Below are positions 1-9,300 of a stretch of 64,000 nucleotides of DNA, piece after piece. Position 1 is the first letter of the stretch; each line of letters begins with the position of its first letter. Location: NCBI GenBank assembly GCA_965248255.1, contig CBDFIW010000004.1, positions 1,302,001-1,366,000 of the forward strand, written 5' to 3'. The DNA comes from JAKZVK01 sp965248255. Lineage in GTDB: Bacteria > Acidobacteriota > Terriglobia > Bryobacterales > UBA6623. The notes below the pieces were generated by a model. The model made no database searches. It was not told the origin of the DNA and saw nothing but the letters and a program-made list of their open reading frames with translations. A program made the translations under genes and the position numbers.

Positions 1-1
1 C

Positions 2-973
2 GAATACGAGCCGGCATGGAAGCGCTTCAGCTCTGTCTTCCAGAACGTTCTAAAGGACACGGTAGACACTATCAAGGTCAACGACCTGAGCGTCGTTCTT
101 CGCAGCGGACTCACCTCCGCCAACTGGAGATCGAAGGGAGACGAACTCTTTCAGATTCTCGCGGAGCAGGATCAACCGGTCGCGGTGTTTCTTGACGAGG
201 TGGCGATTCTCGTCAACAGACTTCTCCGAGGCAGCGACTACGTGATCACGGGCGAACGTCGGGAGGAAGTCGATGCCTTCCTGTCTTGGCTCCGTGCGAT
301 CACAATTCGTCACCAGGGCAAGGTCCGGCTGGTTGTGACAGGCTCGATTGGCTTGGAGCCACTCGTTCGGCAAGCCGGGCTGAGCGCCACGCTGAACACC
401 TTCACACCTTTCCATTTGGCGCCCTGGCCACGCGAGGTGGCCGCCGGTTGCCTCAGAGCGCTTTCCAACCATTACAAGTTGGCCCTGCCAGACGACGCTG
501 TCGAGGCGATGCTCGATCGGTTGGGAGTATGCATACCGCATCATGTGCAGATGTTCTTCGACCACATTCTCCAGGAAGCCCGCCTGGCAGAAGTGCAGGA
601 GGTCTCGCCGGCGCTAGTTGCCGAGGTCTATCAGCAATCGATGTTGGGTATTCGTGGACATGTCGAGCTGAGCCATTTTGAGGAGCGCCTCAAGATGGTG
701 CTAGGGCCAGACCTCGATTCGCTAGCCCTCGATTTGCTGACTGAAGCGGCCGTAACAGGCGCATTGACTTCCGACGCGGCTCGAATACTAGCGCAGCGTC
801 ACTGCGGCCAGGAGTGGGCGGCACCACTTCGGGACGTCCTAGACATCCTTGAACACGACGGCTACCTGGAGAACCGAGACGGCACGTATGCGTTTGTTTC
901 GACGCTCCTCAAGGACTGGTGGAAGGGGCGCTTCCAGTTTGCCTTCATCCCTGCCACAGAAAGGTCACAGTAG
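2..973 (+). CDS. AAA-type ATPase, 5' end outside the window
   Basis: The frame is open from the first bases of the window, so the N-terminus and the Walker A loop lie upstream. The Walker B strand is visible as VAVFLDEV around window residues 61-68. It is followed by a sensor-like strand (VRLVVTGS) and an alpha-helical lid. The last ~70 residues look like a winged helix (VLDILEHDGYLENRDGTYAF), as in archaeal-type/STAND-like ATPases. The stop is one base before the GTG start of the next gene, so the two are almost certainly co-transcribed. The substrate or partner cannot be read from sequence. A regulatory, chaperone-like or defence ATPase are all possible. Confidence 0.75.
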   Translation, partial: EYEPAWKRFSSVFQNVLKDTVDTIKVNDLSVVLRSGLTSANWRSKGDELFQILAEQDQPVAVFLDEVAILVNRLLRGSDYVITGERREEVDAFLSWLRAITIRHQGKVRLVVTGSIGLEPLVRQAGLSATLNTFTPFHLAPWPREVAAGCLRALSNHYKLALPDDAVEAMLDRLGVCIPHHVQMFFDHILQEARLAEVQEVSPALVAEVYQQSMLGIRGHVELSHFEERLKMVLGPDLDSLALDLLTEAAVTGALTSDAARILAQRHCGQEWAAPLRDVLDILEHDGYLENRDGTYAFVSTLLKDWWKGRFQFAFIPATERSQ

Positions 974-974
974 C

Positions 975-3839
975 GTGCAGATTGACACCCCTTTCAAATA
1001 CAACCCCGGTGTTCTCGGAGACGACGAACTAGTACGGTCTTTTGTCGTTCGCCATCGATGCCTCGACCTGATTCTCGAAACTCTGAGGGAGAACGGCGGC
1101 TCCAATAGCTCGAATCGGCACTTACTCGTCGTCGGGCCACGCGGCATAGGCAAGACTATGCTTGTCAGGCGTGTAGCGGCCGAGGTGCGATCCAATCCGG
1201 AGTACGTGGAGGCCTGGTTCCCCGTCGTGTTTGGCGAGGAGAGCTACCAAGTCAGTTCCTCGGGAGAGTTCTGGTTGGAAGCGCTGATCCATTTGATAGA
1301 TGACGAGGGCGGTCCTGAATGGGTGCGGACGCTAGACGAACTTCGAGGTGAACACAACGACGCCCGGCTGCGTGAACGTGCGCTCGCCCAACTCCTGGAT
1401 TTCTCCGACGCCAAAGGTAAGTACCTTTTACTGATAGTCGAAAACCTGAATATGCTGTGCGACCAGATGAGCGCCGAGGCCGCGTGGGAACTGCGTCACA
1501 CATTGCTGAACGAGCCTCGGATCATGCTGCTCGGTACAGCGACGAGCCGCTTTGACGCCATCGCCGATTCTGACCAGGCATGGTTTGAACTATTTGGCAT
1601 ACACGAGCTGAAACCATTGGGACGAGCTGAAAGCCGCAGTCTGTGGCGTGCAGTGGCAGATCAGGATCTGAAGCCTGGGCAGGTCCGGGCGATGAGGATT
1701 CTCACCGGCGGGAACCCTCGCCTATTGACAGTGCTGGCGGGGTTTGCGGCCAACCGGTCGTTTCACGAGCTGATGGAACAGCTTGTTCACCTAATTGATG
1801 ACCATACGGAGTACTTCAAGGGACACCTCGACGCCCTACCGCCGAAGGAGCGCAAGGTGTTCGTGGCTCTACTGGAGCACTGGAATCCGGTCTCAGCCGC
1901 TGACCTCGCTCACGCGACGCGCATGGGAGTGAACGAGGTGAGCGCACTCCTCAACCGCCTCGGTTCGCGCGGCGCTGTGGAAGTTGTCGAGAAGCGGCCT
2001 AGACGCAAGCTGTATCAGGCAGCCGAGCGGCTGTACAACATCTATTACTTGATGCGGCGCCGTGGACAGCCCGCAGACAGGGTTCGGGCCGCGGTGAGTT
2101 TCATGGTCACTTTTTATGGAAGCAGGCAACTTGCCGCCACGATTGCCGATCTTGCACGAGAGGCCTGTACGCTGCCGACTGGGAAGATCGAGGATCACTA
2201 CCTGGCCTACCGGGAGCTGAGCCGGCGGGTGTCGCCAGCGGTCCTTCACCGGGCTCTGGATCGGACGCCAGAGGAGTTTTTTGGCCGGGATGATGCACCG
2301 GAATCCATTCGCCAATTACCACTAAGCGCCAAGTTAACCGCCATCCGTGAGCGCGTAGAGATTCTTCTTGACAGCAAAGAGTGGTCCGCGGCGGAGCGAG
2401 CTTTAGGTGAAGCGATAAGGATCGACCCTGGTGCTAAGGGGGCGTTTCGAATCCTCGGCTTCGTCCTCGAGAAGCTAGGTCGAAATGAAGAAGCCGAACA
2501 AGCTTACCGGAAGGCAATCGAACTGGACTCAGACCTCGCCTCAACCTGGAGCGGACTTGGGTCCGTACTCGAAACACTCGACCGGGATGAGGAAGCCGAA
2601 GAAGTATATCGCAAGGCGACCGAACTCGAACCGAAGAACGATTGGCCGTGGCTCCGACTTGCACTCGTTCTCGCGCGCTTACGCCGATTGAAGGAAGCAG
2701 AGGAAGCTCACCGAAGAGCGATCCATCTCGATCCGAAGGACCCTTGTAATTGGCATTACTTCGGAACGCTGCTATCAAGGACTCATCGGCAAAAGGAAGC
2801 CGAGGAAGCGTGCAAGAAATCGATCGACGTTGATCCTGAGCACGCACCGGCTTGGAGAGCTCTGGGCATCGTGCTTGCGATATCTGGCAGAATCGACGAA
2901 TCCGAGGGGGCCCTTCGTCGAGCTACCGAACTCGATCCAGAAGATACGAAGGCGTGGAACAACCTCGGAAAAGTCCTTTGGAGGTTGAAGAGAACTGACG
3001 AAGCGAAGGCGGCCTTCCGAAAGACAACCGCACTGGACCCACACAATGCGAATGCCTGGGATAGCCTCGGCCATCTTGTTTCTAGTATTGGACCCGCAGC
3101 AGAAGCTGAAGGGATCTGGGCGGAAGCTCTGGAGTTGCACCCTAGCCTTACTCCGTGTGCCGTCCATTTAGTTGAGGCGCACTTGGAGCAAGGGTGGCCA
3201 GCTGATGCGTTATTGCGGGAGGCTGAGGAGTGGATTGGCCGGTCTGAGCGCACCGTCGGCAGTCTTGAGTCGATGGCTCGCTTTGTTCTGCGATCGAATC
3301 TTGAAGACGGCCTTCCTCAGGCGGAGAGTTGGGCGCGTGAAGCCTGGTCAAAGGAGCAAACCGCCGAAACCTCTGGGACGCTTGCGCTAGTGAGAGCCGC
3401 GCAAGGGGAATGGGCGGAAGCCTTAGAAGCAAGCCGTCTGATGCTCGACAGCGCCGTCGATTCACCGGAGAGACAGGAAGCCGTGACCGGGTTGACGATT
3501 CGCCTGGCCGCAGCGGGCCAGGCGCAAGAATCCCATGCGGCGGTCGCTTCCTCCAAGGGCGCACCAGCGTTGGAGCCACTGCTCGCCGGGCTGAGGATCT
3601 ACCTGGGGGAAACGCCTCAGGTGGCGAAGGAGATCCTGGAGATCGGGAGAGATGTAGCCGAGCGAATTCGTGAGATCGAAGAAAAGCAAAAGGATCACGA
3701 CCGAGCACGAACTAAGGCTAGTCCCAACGGAAAGCCACGGAAGGCAGCAAAAGGACGCACAGGGCAGAGGGCCAAGAAGAGCAAATCCAAAGCGAACAAA
3801 GGTAGCGGACGCACCCGTGGAAACAAAGCCCGAACTTGA
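975..3839 (+). CDS. AAA/STAND-like ATPase with winged helix, TPR repeats and basic tail
   Basis: I chose the GTG at 975, which lies one base after the upstream stop with an AGAAAGG ribosome site about 10 nt ahead. A longer frame from 849 would overlap the preceding gene and has no conserved look. The 954-aa product starts with an ATPase domain: Walker A GPRGIGKT at residues 54-61, Walker B LLIVE ending at E156, and a sensor strand LLGTATSRFD. A winged-helix segment follows at ~300-375 (SAADLAHATRMGVNEVSALL). From ~450 to ~725 there are about eight TPR units of the form EEAEQAYRKAIELDP, then a helical region. The tail (~900-954) is rich in Lys and Arg. The architecture (NTPase, winged helix, TPR sensor) resembles STAND regulators. 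The tight pairing with another ATPase suggests a two-ATPase complex, which is inference. Confidence 0.8.
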   Translation: MQIDTPFKYNPGVLGDDELVRSFVVRHRCLDLILETLRENGGSNSSNRHLLVVGPRGIGKTMLVRRVAAEVRSNPEYVEAWFPVVFGEESYQVSSSGEFWLEALIHLIDDEGGPEWVRTLDELRGEHNDARLRERALAQLLDFSDAKGKYLLLIVENLNMLCDQMSAEAAWELRHTLLNEPRIMLLGTATSRFDAIADSDQAWFELFGIHELKPLGRAESRSLWRAVADQDLKPGQVRAMRILTGGNPRLLTVLAGFAANRSFHELMEQLVHLIDDHTEYFKGHLDALPPKERKVFVALLEHWNPVSAADLAHATRMGVNEVSALLNRLGSRGAVEVVEKRPRRKLYQAAERLYNIYYLMRRRGQPADRVRAAVSFMVTFYGSRQLAATIADLAREACTLPTGKIEDHYLAYRELSRRVSPAVLHRALDRTPEEFFGRDDAPESIRQLPLSAKLTAIRERVEILLDSKEWSAAERALGEAIRIDPGAKGAFRILGFVLEKLGRNEEAEQAYRKAIELDSDLASTWSGLGSVLETLDRDEEAEEVYRKATELEPKNDWPWLRLALVLARLRRLKEAEEAHRRAIHLDPKDPCNWHYFGTLLSRTHRQKEAEEACKKSIDVDPEHAPAWRALGIVLAISGRIDESEGALRRATELDPEDTKAWNNLGKVLWRLKRTDEAKAAFRKTTALDPHNANAWDSLGHLVSSIGPAAEAEGIWAEALELHPSLTPCAVHLVEAHLEQGWPADALLREAEEWIGRSERTVGSLESMARFVLRSNLEDGLPQAESWAREAWSKEQTAETSGTLALVRAAQGEWAEALEASRLMLDSAVDSPERQEAVTGLTIRLAAAGQAQESHAAVASSKGAPALEPLLAGLRIYLGETPQVAKEILEIGRDVAERIREIEEKQKDHDRARTKASPNGKPRKAAKGRTGQRAKKSKSKANKGSGRTRGNKART

Positions 3840-3956
3840 ACCTTCGATTTCACAGTCTGGCCCGGGCACAAAATCCGTCTGGATTCGTGAGAAATGTGCG
3901 CGGGAGAGATGGGAATGCGCTAGAATGGGAGCGTAGTAGCGGCCCCGACGGAAGAG

Positions 3957-4065
3957 TGACCTTCCGCCGAGGCCTTTCGCCACCACGGAACAAGCCCGTG
4001 AGAGCGACAGTACCATTCTAGCGGGCTTGTGTCCGTGGTGGCTTTTCCGCCCAACGGGAAGGTCA
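3957..4065. repeat. Long inverted repeat / hairpin preceding the RGRPP ORF
   Basis: The core arms at 3980-3998 and 4022-4041 pair over 19 bp with a single bulged base and a ~23-nt loop. Weaker complementarity continues outward to about 3957 and 4065. The outer right arm contains the ribosome site (GGGAAGG) of the small gene at 4068. Folding of the transcript could therefore mask translation, or the structure could be a mobile or REP-like palindrome. There is no T-run after it, so it does not look like an ordinary terminator. Confidence 0.7.
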
Positions 4066-4067
4066 TC

Positions 4068-4259
4068 ATGGACGTCGATGCGGTGTTGAAGACGCTCCAC
4101 CAGGAGCGCGAATTGCTGAGCCAGGCGATCGTCACGCTGGAGATTCTGGCGCGCGGCAAGGGGAAGCGGCGGGGCCGTCCGCCGCGTTGGTTGCGCGAGG
4201 GTAGACCGGAGCGTCTGTCACGGCCCGGGAGCCAGGGCCGGAAATCGTTTGAATCGTGA
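4068..4259 (+). CDS. Small conserved-looking RGRPP-motif protein
   Basis: This 63-aa ORF starts at ATG 4068, 5 nt after GGGAAGG. A GTG at 4029 in the same frame lacks a ribosome site and would start inside the hairpin. The product begins MDVDAVLKTLHQERELL, an amphipathic helix, followed by a second helix and a basic GKGKRRGRPPRWL segment resembling an AT-hook-like or nucleic-acid-binding tail. From memory, short ORFs of this form recur in Acidobacteriota genomes, often beside palindromic DNA. I cannot verify that here. The function is unknown. The last ~20 codons may be poorly conserved read-through. Confidence 0.5.
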   Translation: MDVDAVLKTLHQERELLSQAIVTLEILARGKGKRRGRPPRWLREGRPERLSRPGSQGRKSFES

Positions 4260-4404
4260 AGCATGAGTGGCGCGGCGGGTGGGTGGAGTTGCGCGGGACC
4301 GTCCCCAACGACACGATGGATGGGGCTGGAAGAAACTGCGGGGCCTGGCGACTGCGGCCAGGGCCGCAATCTCCAGGCCCCTAATCAATTGGGGTCGTTT
4401 GGGT

Positions 4405-4680
4405 GAGGGGTTCCCGGGGTTGACACCCCGGGCCAGCATTAAGGTGCCGCTACGCGGCTGGACCGCCGCCGGGGTCCGAAATCGTTGAATCGTGAAGCGT
4501 GAGTGGGGCGGGCGCGTGGGGTTGAGTCGCCCCTTACAGGGCTCGTGTCGCGTGGGGGACGTTTTCCCAGGGCTTACGGCCTGGGCTGTTAGTTGGGCCG
4601 CCCCCTTCGGGGCCCGCGTTGTGAGGCCGTTCTCCCGGGGTTGACACCCCGGGCCAGGATTAACGGAATGCATCCAGGAG
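4405..4680. repeat. Cluster of decayed palindromic intergenic repeats
   Basis: The gene-free stretch from 4260 to the IS3 end at 4750 holds three related palindromes. A 24-bp unit at 4413-4436 recurs exactly at 4634-4657; its inverted core is CCCGGGGT TGAC ACCCCGGG. A variant with core CCCAGGGC TTAC GGCCTGGG lies at 4566-4587. They are spaced by GC-rich filler that includes a CCGCTACGCGGCTGG motif near 4448. The units look like dispersed intergenic repeats and not like coding DNA. Short frames on both strands here are not convincing. Confidence 0.65.
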
Positions 4681-4999
4681 GGGGCTTGACCCGCGGCGCA
4701 CGTCGGCGTCTGATTGTGCGGGCGGACGCGGGGGTCCGCCCCTATAGCGTGGACCCCAAGGCTGAGACAAGCAGTTAACCCCGCTTTTGCCATTCGCTGA
4801 AAAATCGTTGTCTTGCCAGCCGGCTGGGTGCACAATGGCCCTAGCTGGTGAAGCGGAGGCCGGCTCTGCTGGAGAGCAACCGGCCAAGGAATAGCCAGCC
4901 GGAGACTCATCGAAACGATGAGACAGGGGGCGGCCACCTCGCCGCTCCCTGCTTCTGTCCCCCCATCGGATCGATAGATCTCCCGATGCCTCAAAAAAC

Positions 5000-5857
5000 T
5001 CATGCCCCCACCTCCACCGCACCCGCCCCGCGGCGCAGCTGCCGCTCGAATTCCGCCGGCGGCCGATACCCCAACGCCGAGTGCAGCCGTCGCTGATTGT
5101 AGGTCCGCTCCAGGAAGTCACCGATCCGTGCCTGCGCGTCGGCCAGGTCGCGATACTCGCTGCGATCCACTTCCTCGCCCTTGAGCGTTCGGAAAAAGCT
5201 CTCACGGCGCGCGTTGTCGTAGGGGTTCCCCTTCCGACTCATGCTGATCCGAATCTGATGCTGGGTGAGCAACTGCGTATAGGCCTGGCTAGCATACTGC
5301 ACGCCGCGGTCGGAATGATGCACCAGCCCTGGCCGCACCCGCCGCTTCGCCAGCGCCATCTGCAGCGCCGCCAGCGGCAGCGTGTGATCCAGGCCCGTTC
5401 CCAGCTGCCAACCGATCACCCGCCGCGAATAAGCGTCCAGCAACACCGCCAGATAGAGGAACTCCTCGTTGAACCGGATGTAGGTGAGGTCTCCCACCCA
5501 CAGCTGATTCACCCCGTCCAGAGCCAGCGTCGGCGCCAGGTTCGGGTACACCGCCAGCCCGTGTTGCGCATCGCTCGTCACCACAAACTTGCGTTTGAGC
5601 CGGCACAACAAGTTCTGTTCCCGCATCTGGCGCTGGACCCGCTTGCGGCTCACTCGCCAACCTTGTCGCCCGAGCTCTTGGCGGATGCGCCGGCTGCCAT
5701 AGCTGGGCCATTGCAGCGCCAGCTTGCGGATCTGGCGACGCAGTGGGGGCTCTGGCTCGGCGGGCTGCGACGCACTCGGTCGGCGGTAAAAACCGGCCCG
5801 GCTCAGCCGCGCTAGTTCGCACATCCTCTGCACCGTCAGCTTCGTCGCCCCGCTCAC
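5000..5857 (-). CDS. IS3-family transposase OrfB (DDE integrase core)
   Basis: This 285-aa protein has an N-terminal HTH_21-like region (YGSRRIRQELGRQGW) and an rve integrase core. The catalytic residues are visible: first Asp in VGDLTYI, second Asp in HHSDRGVQY, Glu in ARRESFFRTLK. The C-terminal YNQRRLHSALGYRPP signature is typical of IS3 OrfB. The start overlaps the OrfA stop as ATGA, in the -1 frame relative to OrfA. This is the usual geometry for producing an OrfAB fusion by frameshifting, though translational coupling is equally possible. It looks intact. Confidence 0.9.
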   Translation of the reverse strand: MSGATKLTVQRMCELARLSRAGFYRRPSASQPAEPEPPLRRQIRKLALQWPSYGSRRIRQELGRQGWRVSRKRVQRQMREQNLLCRLKRKFVVTSDAQHGLAVYPNLAPTLALDGVNQLWVGDLTYIRFNEEFLYLAVLLDAYSRRVIGWQLGTGLDHTLPLAALQMALAKRRVRPGLVHHSDRGVQYASQAYTQLLTQHQIRISMSRKGNPYDNARRESFFRTLKGEEVDRSEYRDLADAQARIGDFLERTYNQRRLHSALGYRPPAEFERQLRRGAGAVEVGA

Positions 5858-6198
5858 TTCCTTCTCGATCTGTTCGTAGACGTTGCGCCGCCAGGCAGAG
5901 CCCGCAGCAGGCGCTGTTCCTCGACACGCTGCCAGGCTCGCTTTAAAAAATCGATCTCCATGGCCTGCTGGCCGATCTTGCGTTCCAACTCGGCCTCGCG
6001 GCCGGGCGGGGGACGCTTTTGGCCCTGGCCGGAGAAGGCGCGCTCACCCTGCGTGCTCAACTCCCGCCGCCAACGGCGCACATCACTGGGATCCATCTCC
6101 AGTGCCCGGGCCACTTCGTTGACCGACTCCCCCGCCTCGATGCGCCGCAGCGCCGTCAACTTGAACTCCCTGCTGAACTTCCTACGAGACTTCTTCAT
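5854..6198 (-). CDS. IS3-family transposase OrfA (helix-turn-helix)
   Basis: This 114-aa protein starts at MKKSRRKFSREFKL, the canonical beginning of IS3-family OrfA. A longer frame to 6315 would run out through the terminal inverted repeat into flanking DNA. A helix-turn-helix is visible as AGESVNEVARALEMDPSDVR. It is followed by a leucine-zipper-like helix (EAELERKIGQQAMEIDFLKR) used for multimerisation in the family. The gene overlaps orfB by 4 nt. Confidence 0.88.
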   Translation of the reverse strand: MKKSRRKFSREFKLTALRRIEAGESVNEVARALEMDPSDVRRWRRELSTQGERAFSGQGQKRPPPGREAELERKIGQQAMEIDFLKRAWQRVEEQRLLRALPGGATSTNRSRRK

Positions 6199-6367
6199 GA
6201 CTCCAGTTTCTCCTTTCGCTGTACGAAAGGGGTTAACTGGCTGTCTCAAATCCTGGGTCCATTCCACTACGTTTTTCGAGGGGTGCGGCGCGGGTTCGAA
6301 CAGGCGGGTTCGCAACGGGGCGGATTGGAATAGAATAGGGGCAGTGCGCCAGGGAGGTGTGCGAGTA

Positions 6368-9300
6368 ATGGGATCTGTTCGTGTCCTGCGCTTGATTAGC
6401 TTAATCGTTCATGGGGGCGCGGCGGTGCTCGCGGGTGGCGCGCTCTTGTTGGGACCCACCGCCGTGGCGGCGGCTCCGAATGCCGCCGTGGATTTTCAAC
6501 GGCAGGTACGTCCGGTGCTCTCCGACGCCTGCCTTCAGTGCCACGGCCCGGATTCGGCAACTCGCCTCGCCGGCCTGCGGCTCGATGTTCGCGACGGAGC
6601 GTTCGAAGAGCGCGCTAACGGAACTCCGATCGTGGCGGGGGCTCCCGAAAAGAGTTTGCTCTATCGGCGAATCACCCACCAGGATCCGGCGCAGCGGATG
6701 CCCCCTGAGTATTCGAACAAAGAGGTCAGCGCCGAGCAGACCGAGTTGATCCGACAGTGGATCGAGCAGGGTGCTGTGTGGGAAGAACATTGGGCGTTTA
6801 CGCCGCCGGTCCGTTCCGAACCGCCGGCCGTCCGCTCAACGGAGTGGCCCCGCAACCCAATCGATCGTTTCCTCTTGGCGCGTTTGGAGGCCGCGGGGCT
6901 TGAGCCCGCCCCGGAGGCGGGGCGGCGAACGCTGATTCGCCGCGCCTCGCTCGACATCACCGGCTTGCCGCCCTCTCCCGAGCAGGTCGAAGCCTTCGTC
7001 AACGACCCGTCGCCGGACGCCTACGAGCGCCTCGTCAACCGGCTGCTCAACTCCGAAGCGTATGGCGAGCACCGCGCACGCTACTGGCTCGACGCGGCCC
7101 GTTACGCCGACACCCACGGCCTCCACATCGACAACTACCGCGAGATGTGGCCCTATCGCGATTGGGTGATCGGCGCCTTCAACCGTAATCTTCCTTTCGA
7201 TCAGTTCACGGTCGAGCAGATTGCTGGTGATCTTCTGCCGAACCCCACCACCGAGCAACTGGTTGCCACCGGCTTCCATCGCTGTAACATCACGACCAAC
7301 GAAGGCGGGGTCATCGACGACGAGGTCGCGGTCATGTACGCCAAGGATCGGGTGGATACAACTGGCACTGTCTGGCTCGGTCTCACGGTCGGCTGCGCCA
7401 CCTGCCACGACCACAAGTTCGACCCGATCACGCAGCGAGATTTCTACTCCCTGGCCGCCTTCTTCCGAAACACGACACAGAAGCCGCGAGACGGCAACTA
7501 CTTCGACACGCCGCCGGTCATCATCCTGCCGGCACGGGCCGACCGTCCGCGGTGGGAAGAGTTACGCGAGGAGGAACCCGCGGCGCGTGGCAGACTGGGA
7601 GAGATACGCCTTGGGACCAAGGATGGCTTCGAGGCGTGGTTGCGGTCGCGAAAGCAGCGCTCGATCGACGTCGGGCGCTTTGACGCCTCCGAGGTCCTCT
7701 CGCTTGATCTAGGCCGTCGTCCGAAAGTGCGGCTAGGGGCGCGGCACCGGTCTCTGAACCTGTCCAAGGGCGCCTCGATCCAAAAAGGGCCGGGCCTGCC
7801 CAGCCTGGGTCTTCCGGACGAAGCGTTCGCCGAGATTCCGAAGTTCCCGTCGCTATCCGCCGACGAGCCCTTTACGGTCTCCATCGTGTTTTCGCTCAAG
7901 GAGGGAGCCAAGAGCCGCGTGCTGCTGAGTCAGGCCGACCCCGACGACGATAGTCGCGGTTGGCGGTTGGAAGTGGCGAAGGGCCTGCCCAGCGTCCTGT
8001 TGACCGTGCGGGACGGACGAGCGATCGGCGTCAAAGCAGTCGGCGAGCAGAAGGTGAAGACAGGCGAATGGCACCGCGTTACAGTCACCTACGACGGATT
8101 CCGCAAACGCTCGGGCTTCAGCCTCTACCTGGACGGAGAGCTTCTTCCGACCGAGAACATCGGCCGCGCCGTCCCATTCCTTCGAGGGTCCATTGAAACC
8201 AGTGAACCCTTGCTACTGGGTGCCCAGGACACTGAGGACGGCGAGAAGGCGGGTTTCCTTCAGGGCGCGATTACTGACCTTCGCATCTTGCATCGGGCGG
8301 TGACCGAACCGGAGGCCCGATTGCTGGCCTCGTGGGATTCGCTTTCCACTGCCAGACGCAAGCGGCGCGGTGCGCTCGCTCCCGCCGAACGGGAAGCCCT
8401 CGAGCATTACTACCTCGTCCGCGACAACCGGGACTATCGGAGCGCGATGAACGATCTGCAAGCGTTGGAAGACGAGCGTCGCGCGATTCTCCGCCGCAGT
8501 TCCGTCACACACGTGATGCAGGAAAAAGAGGACTCCGAACCGGTAGCGCACATTCTCTATCGCGGGATGTACGATCAACCCGGCGAAGAGGTTGGTCCGG
8601 CCACCCCCGGCGTTCTGCCGCCCATGCCGGCCTCCTTCCCGAGGAACCGGCTTGGCCTGGCGAAATGGTTGGTGGACGACTCTCATCCGCTCACGAGCCG
8701 TGTCACCGTCAATCGCTTCTGGCAGGAAGTGTTTGGGAAGGGCCTGGTGACGACGGCCGAAGACTTCGGCTCGCAAGGCGAAGCCCCTTCTCATCCGAAA
8801 CTGCTGGATTGGCTGGCCGTCGAGTTCCGCGAGTCCGGTTGGGACGTGAAGCATCTGTTCCACTTGATGCTCACCTCGGCGGCGTATCGCCAGTCGGCCA
8901 CCACCACCGAGGCCAAGCTCAACAAGGACGCCGGCAACCGGTTGCTGTCACGCGGTCCGCGGGCCCGAATGGACGGGGAGATGGTGCGCGACTACGCCCT
9001 CGCCGCCAGCGGCCTGCTGGCGTCGCGGATCGGCGGCCCCAGCGTGCGCCCTTACCAGCCCGAGGCCGTCTGGGAAACCGTTGCGATGAAGGGCAGCAAC
9101 ACCCGCTTCTACGAACAAGATGCCGGCGAGAATCTCTACCGCAGGAGCCTCTACACCTTCTGGAAGCGGGCTGCGCCACCGCCTTCGATGACGGTCTTCA
9201 ACGCCCCGACCCGCGAATTCTGCAGCGTGCGCCGCGAACGCACCAATACGCCCCTCCAGGCGCTGCTCACCTTGAACGGCCCCGACTACTTCGAGGCCGC

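Larger units (their letters stand above)
4750..6261 (-). mobile_element. IS3-family insertion sequence, about 1.51 kb
   Basis: The ends read TG...CA, as in IS3-family elements. The left end (from 4750, TGGACCCC) and the reverse complement of the right end (ending 6261) agree at about 25 of 33 positions, with the shared blocks TGGACCC, TGAGACA and CAGTTAACCCC. Between them lie orfA and orfB on the minus strand. No convincing 3-4 bp target duplication flanks the element (GCG before, TTC after), so it may have recombined or aged after insertion. The 250 bp between orfB and the left end hold no gene. The right end lies 107 bp upstream of the DUF1549/DUF1553 gene. Confidence 0.8.

Noticed and set aside
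849..974. Longer start for the TPR ATPase
   Set aside because: It overlaps the 3' end of the preceding gene and lacks a ribosome site. GTG 975 fits better.
6290..6320. GGTTCGAAC resembling a tRNA T-loop
   Set aside because: No matching acceptor, D or anticodon stems around it.
5960..6367. Upstream extension of the DUF1549/DUF1553 frame into the IS3 element
   Set aside because: The segment is antisense to orfA and crosses the IS end. ATG 6368 has a good ribosome site and is followed by a signal peptide.
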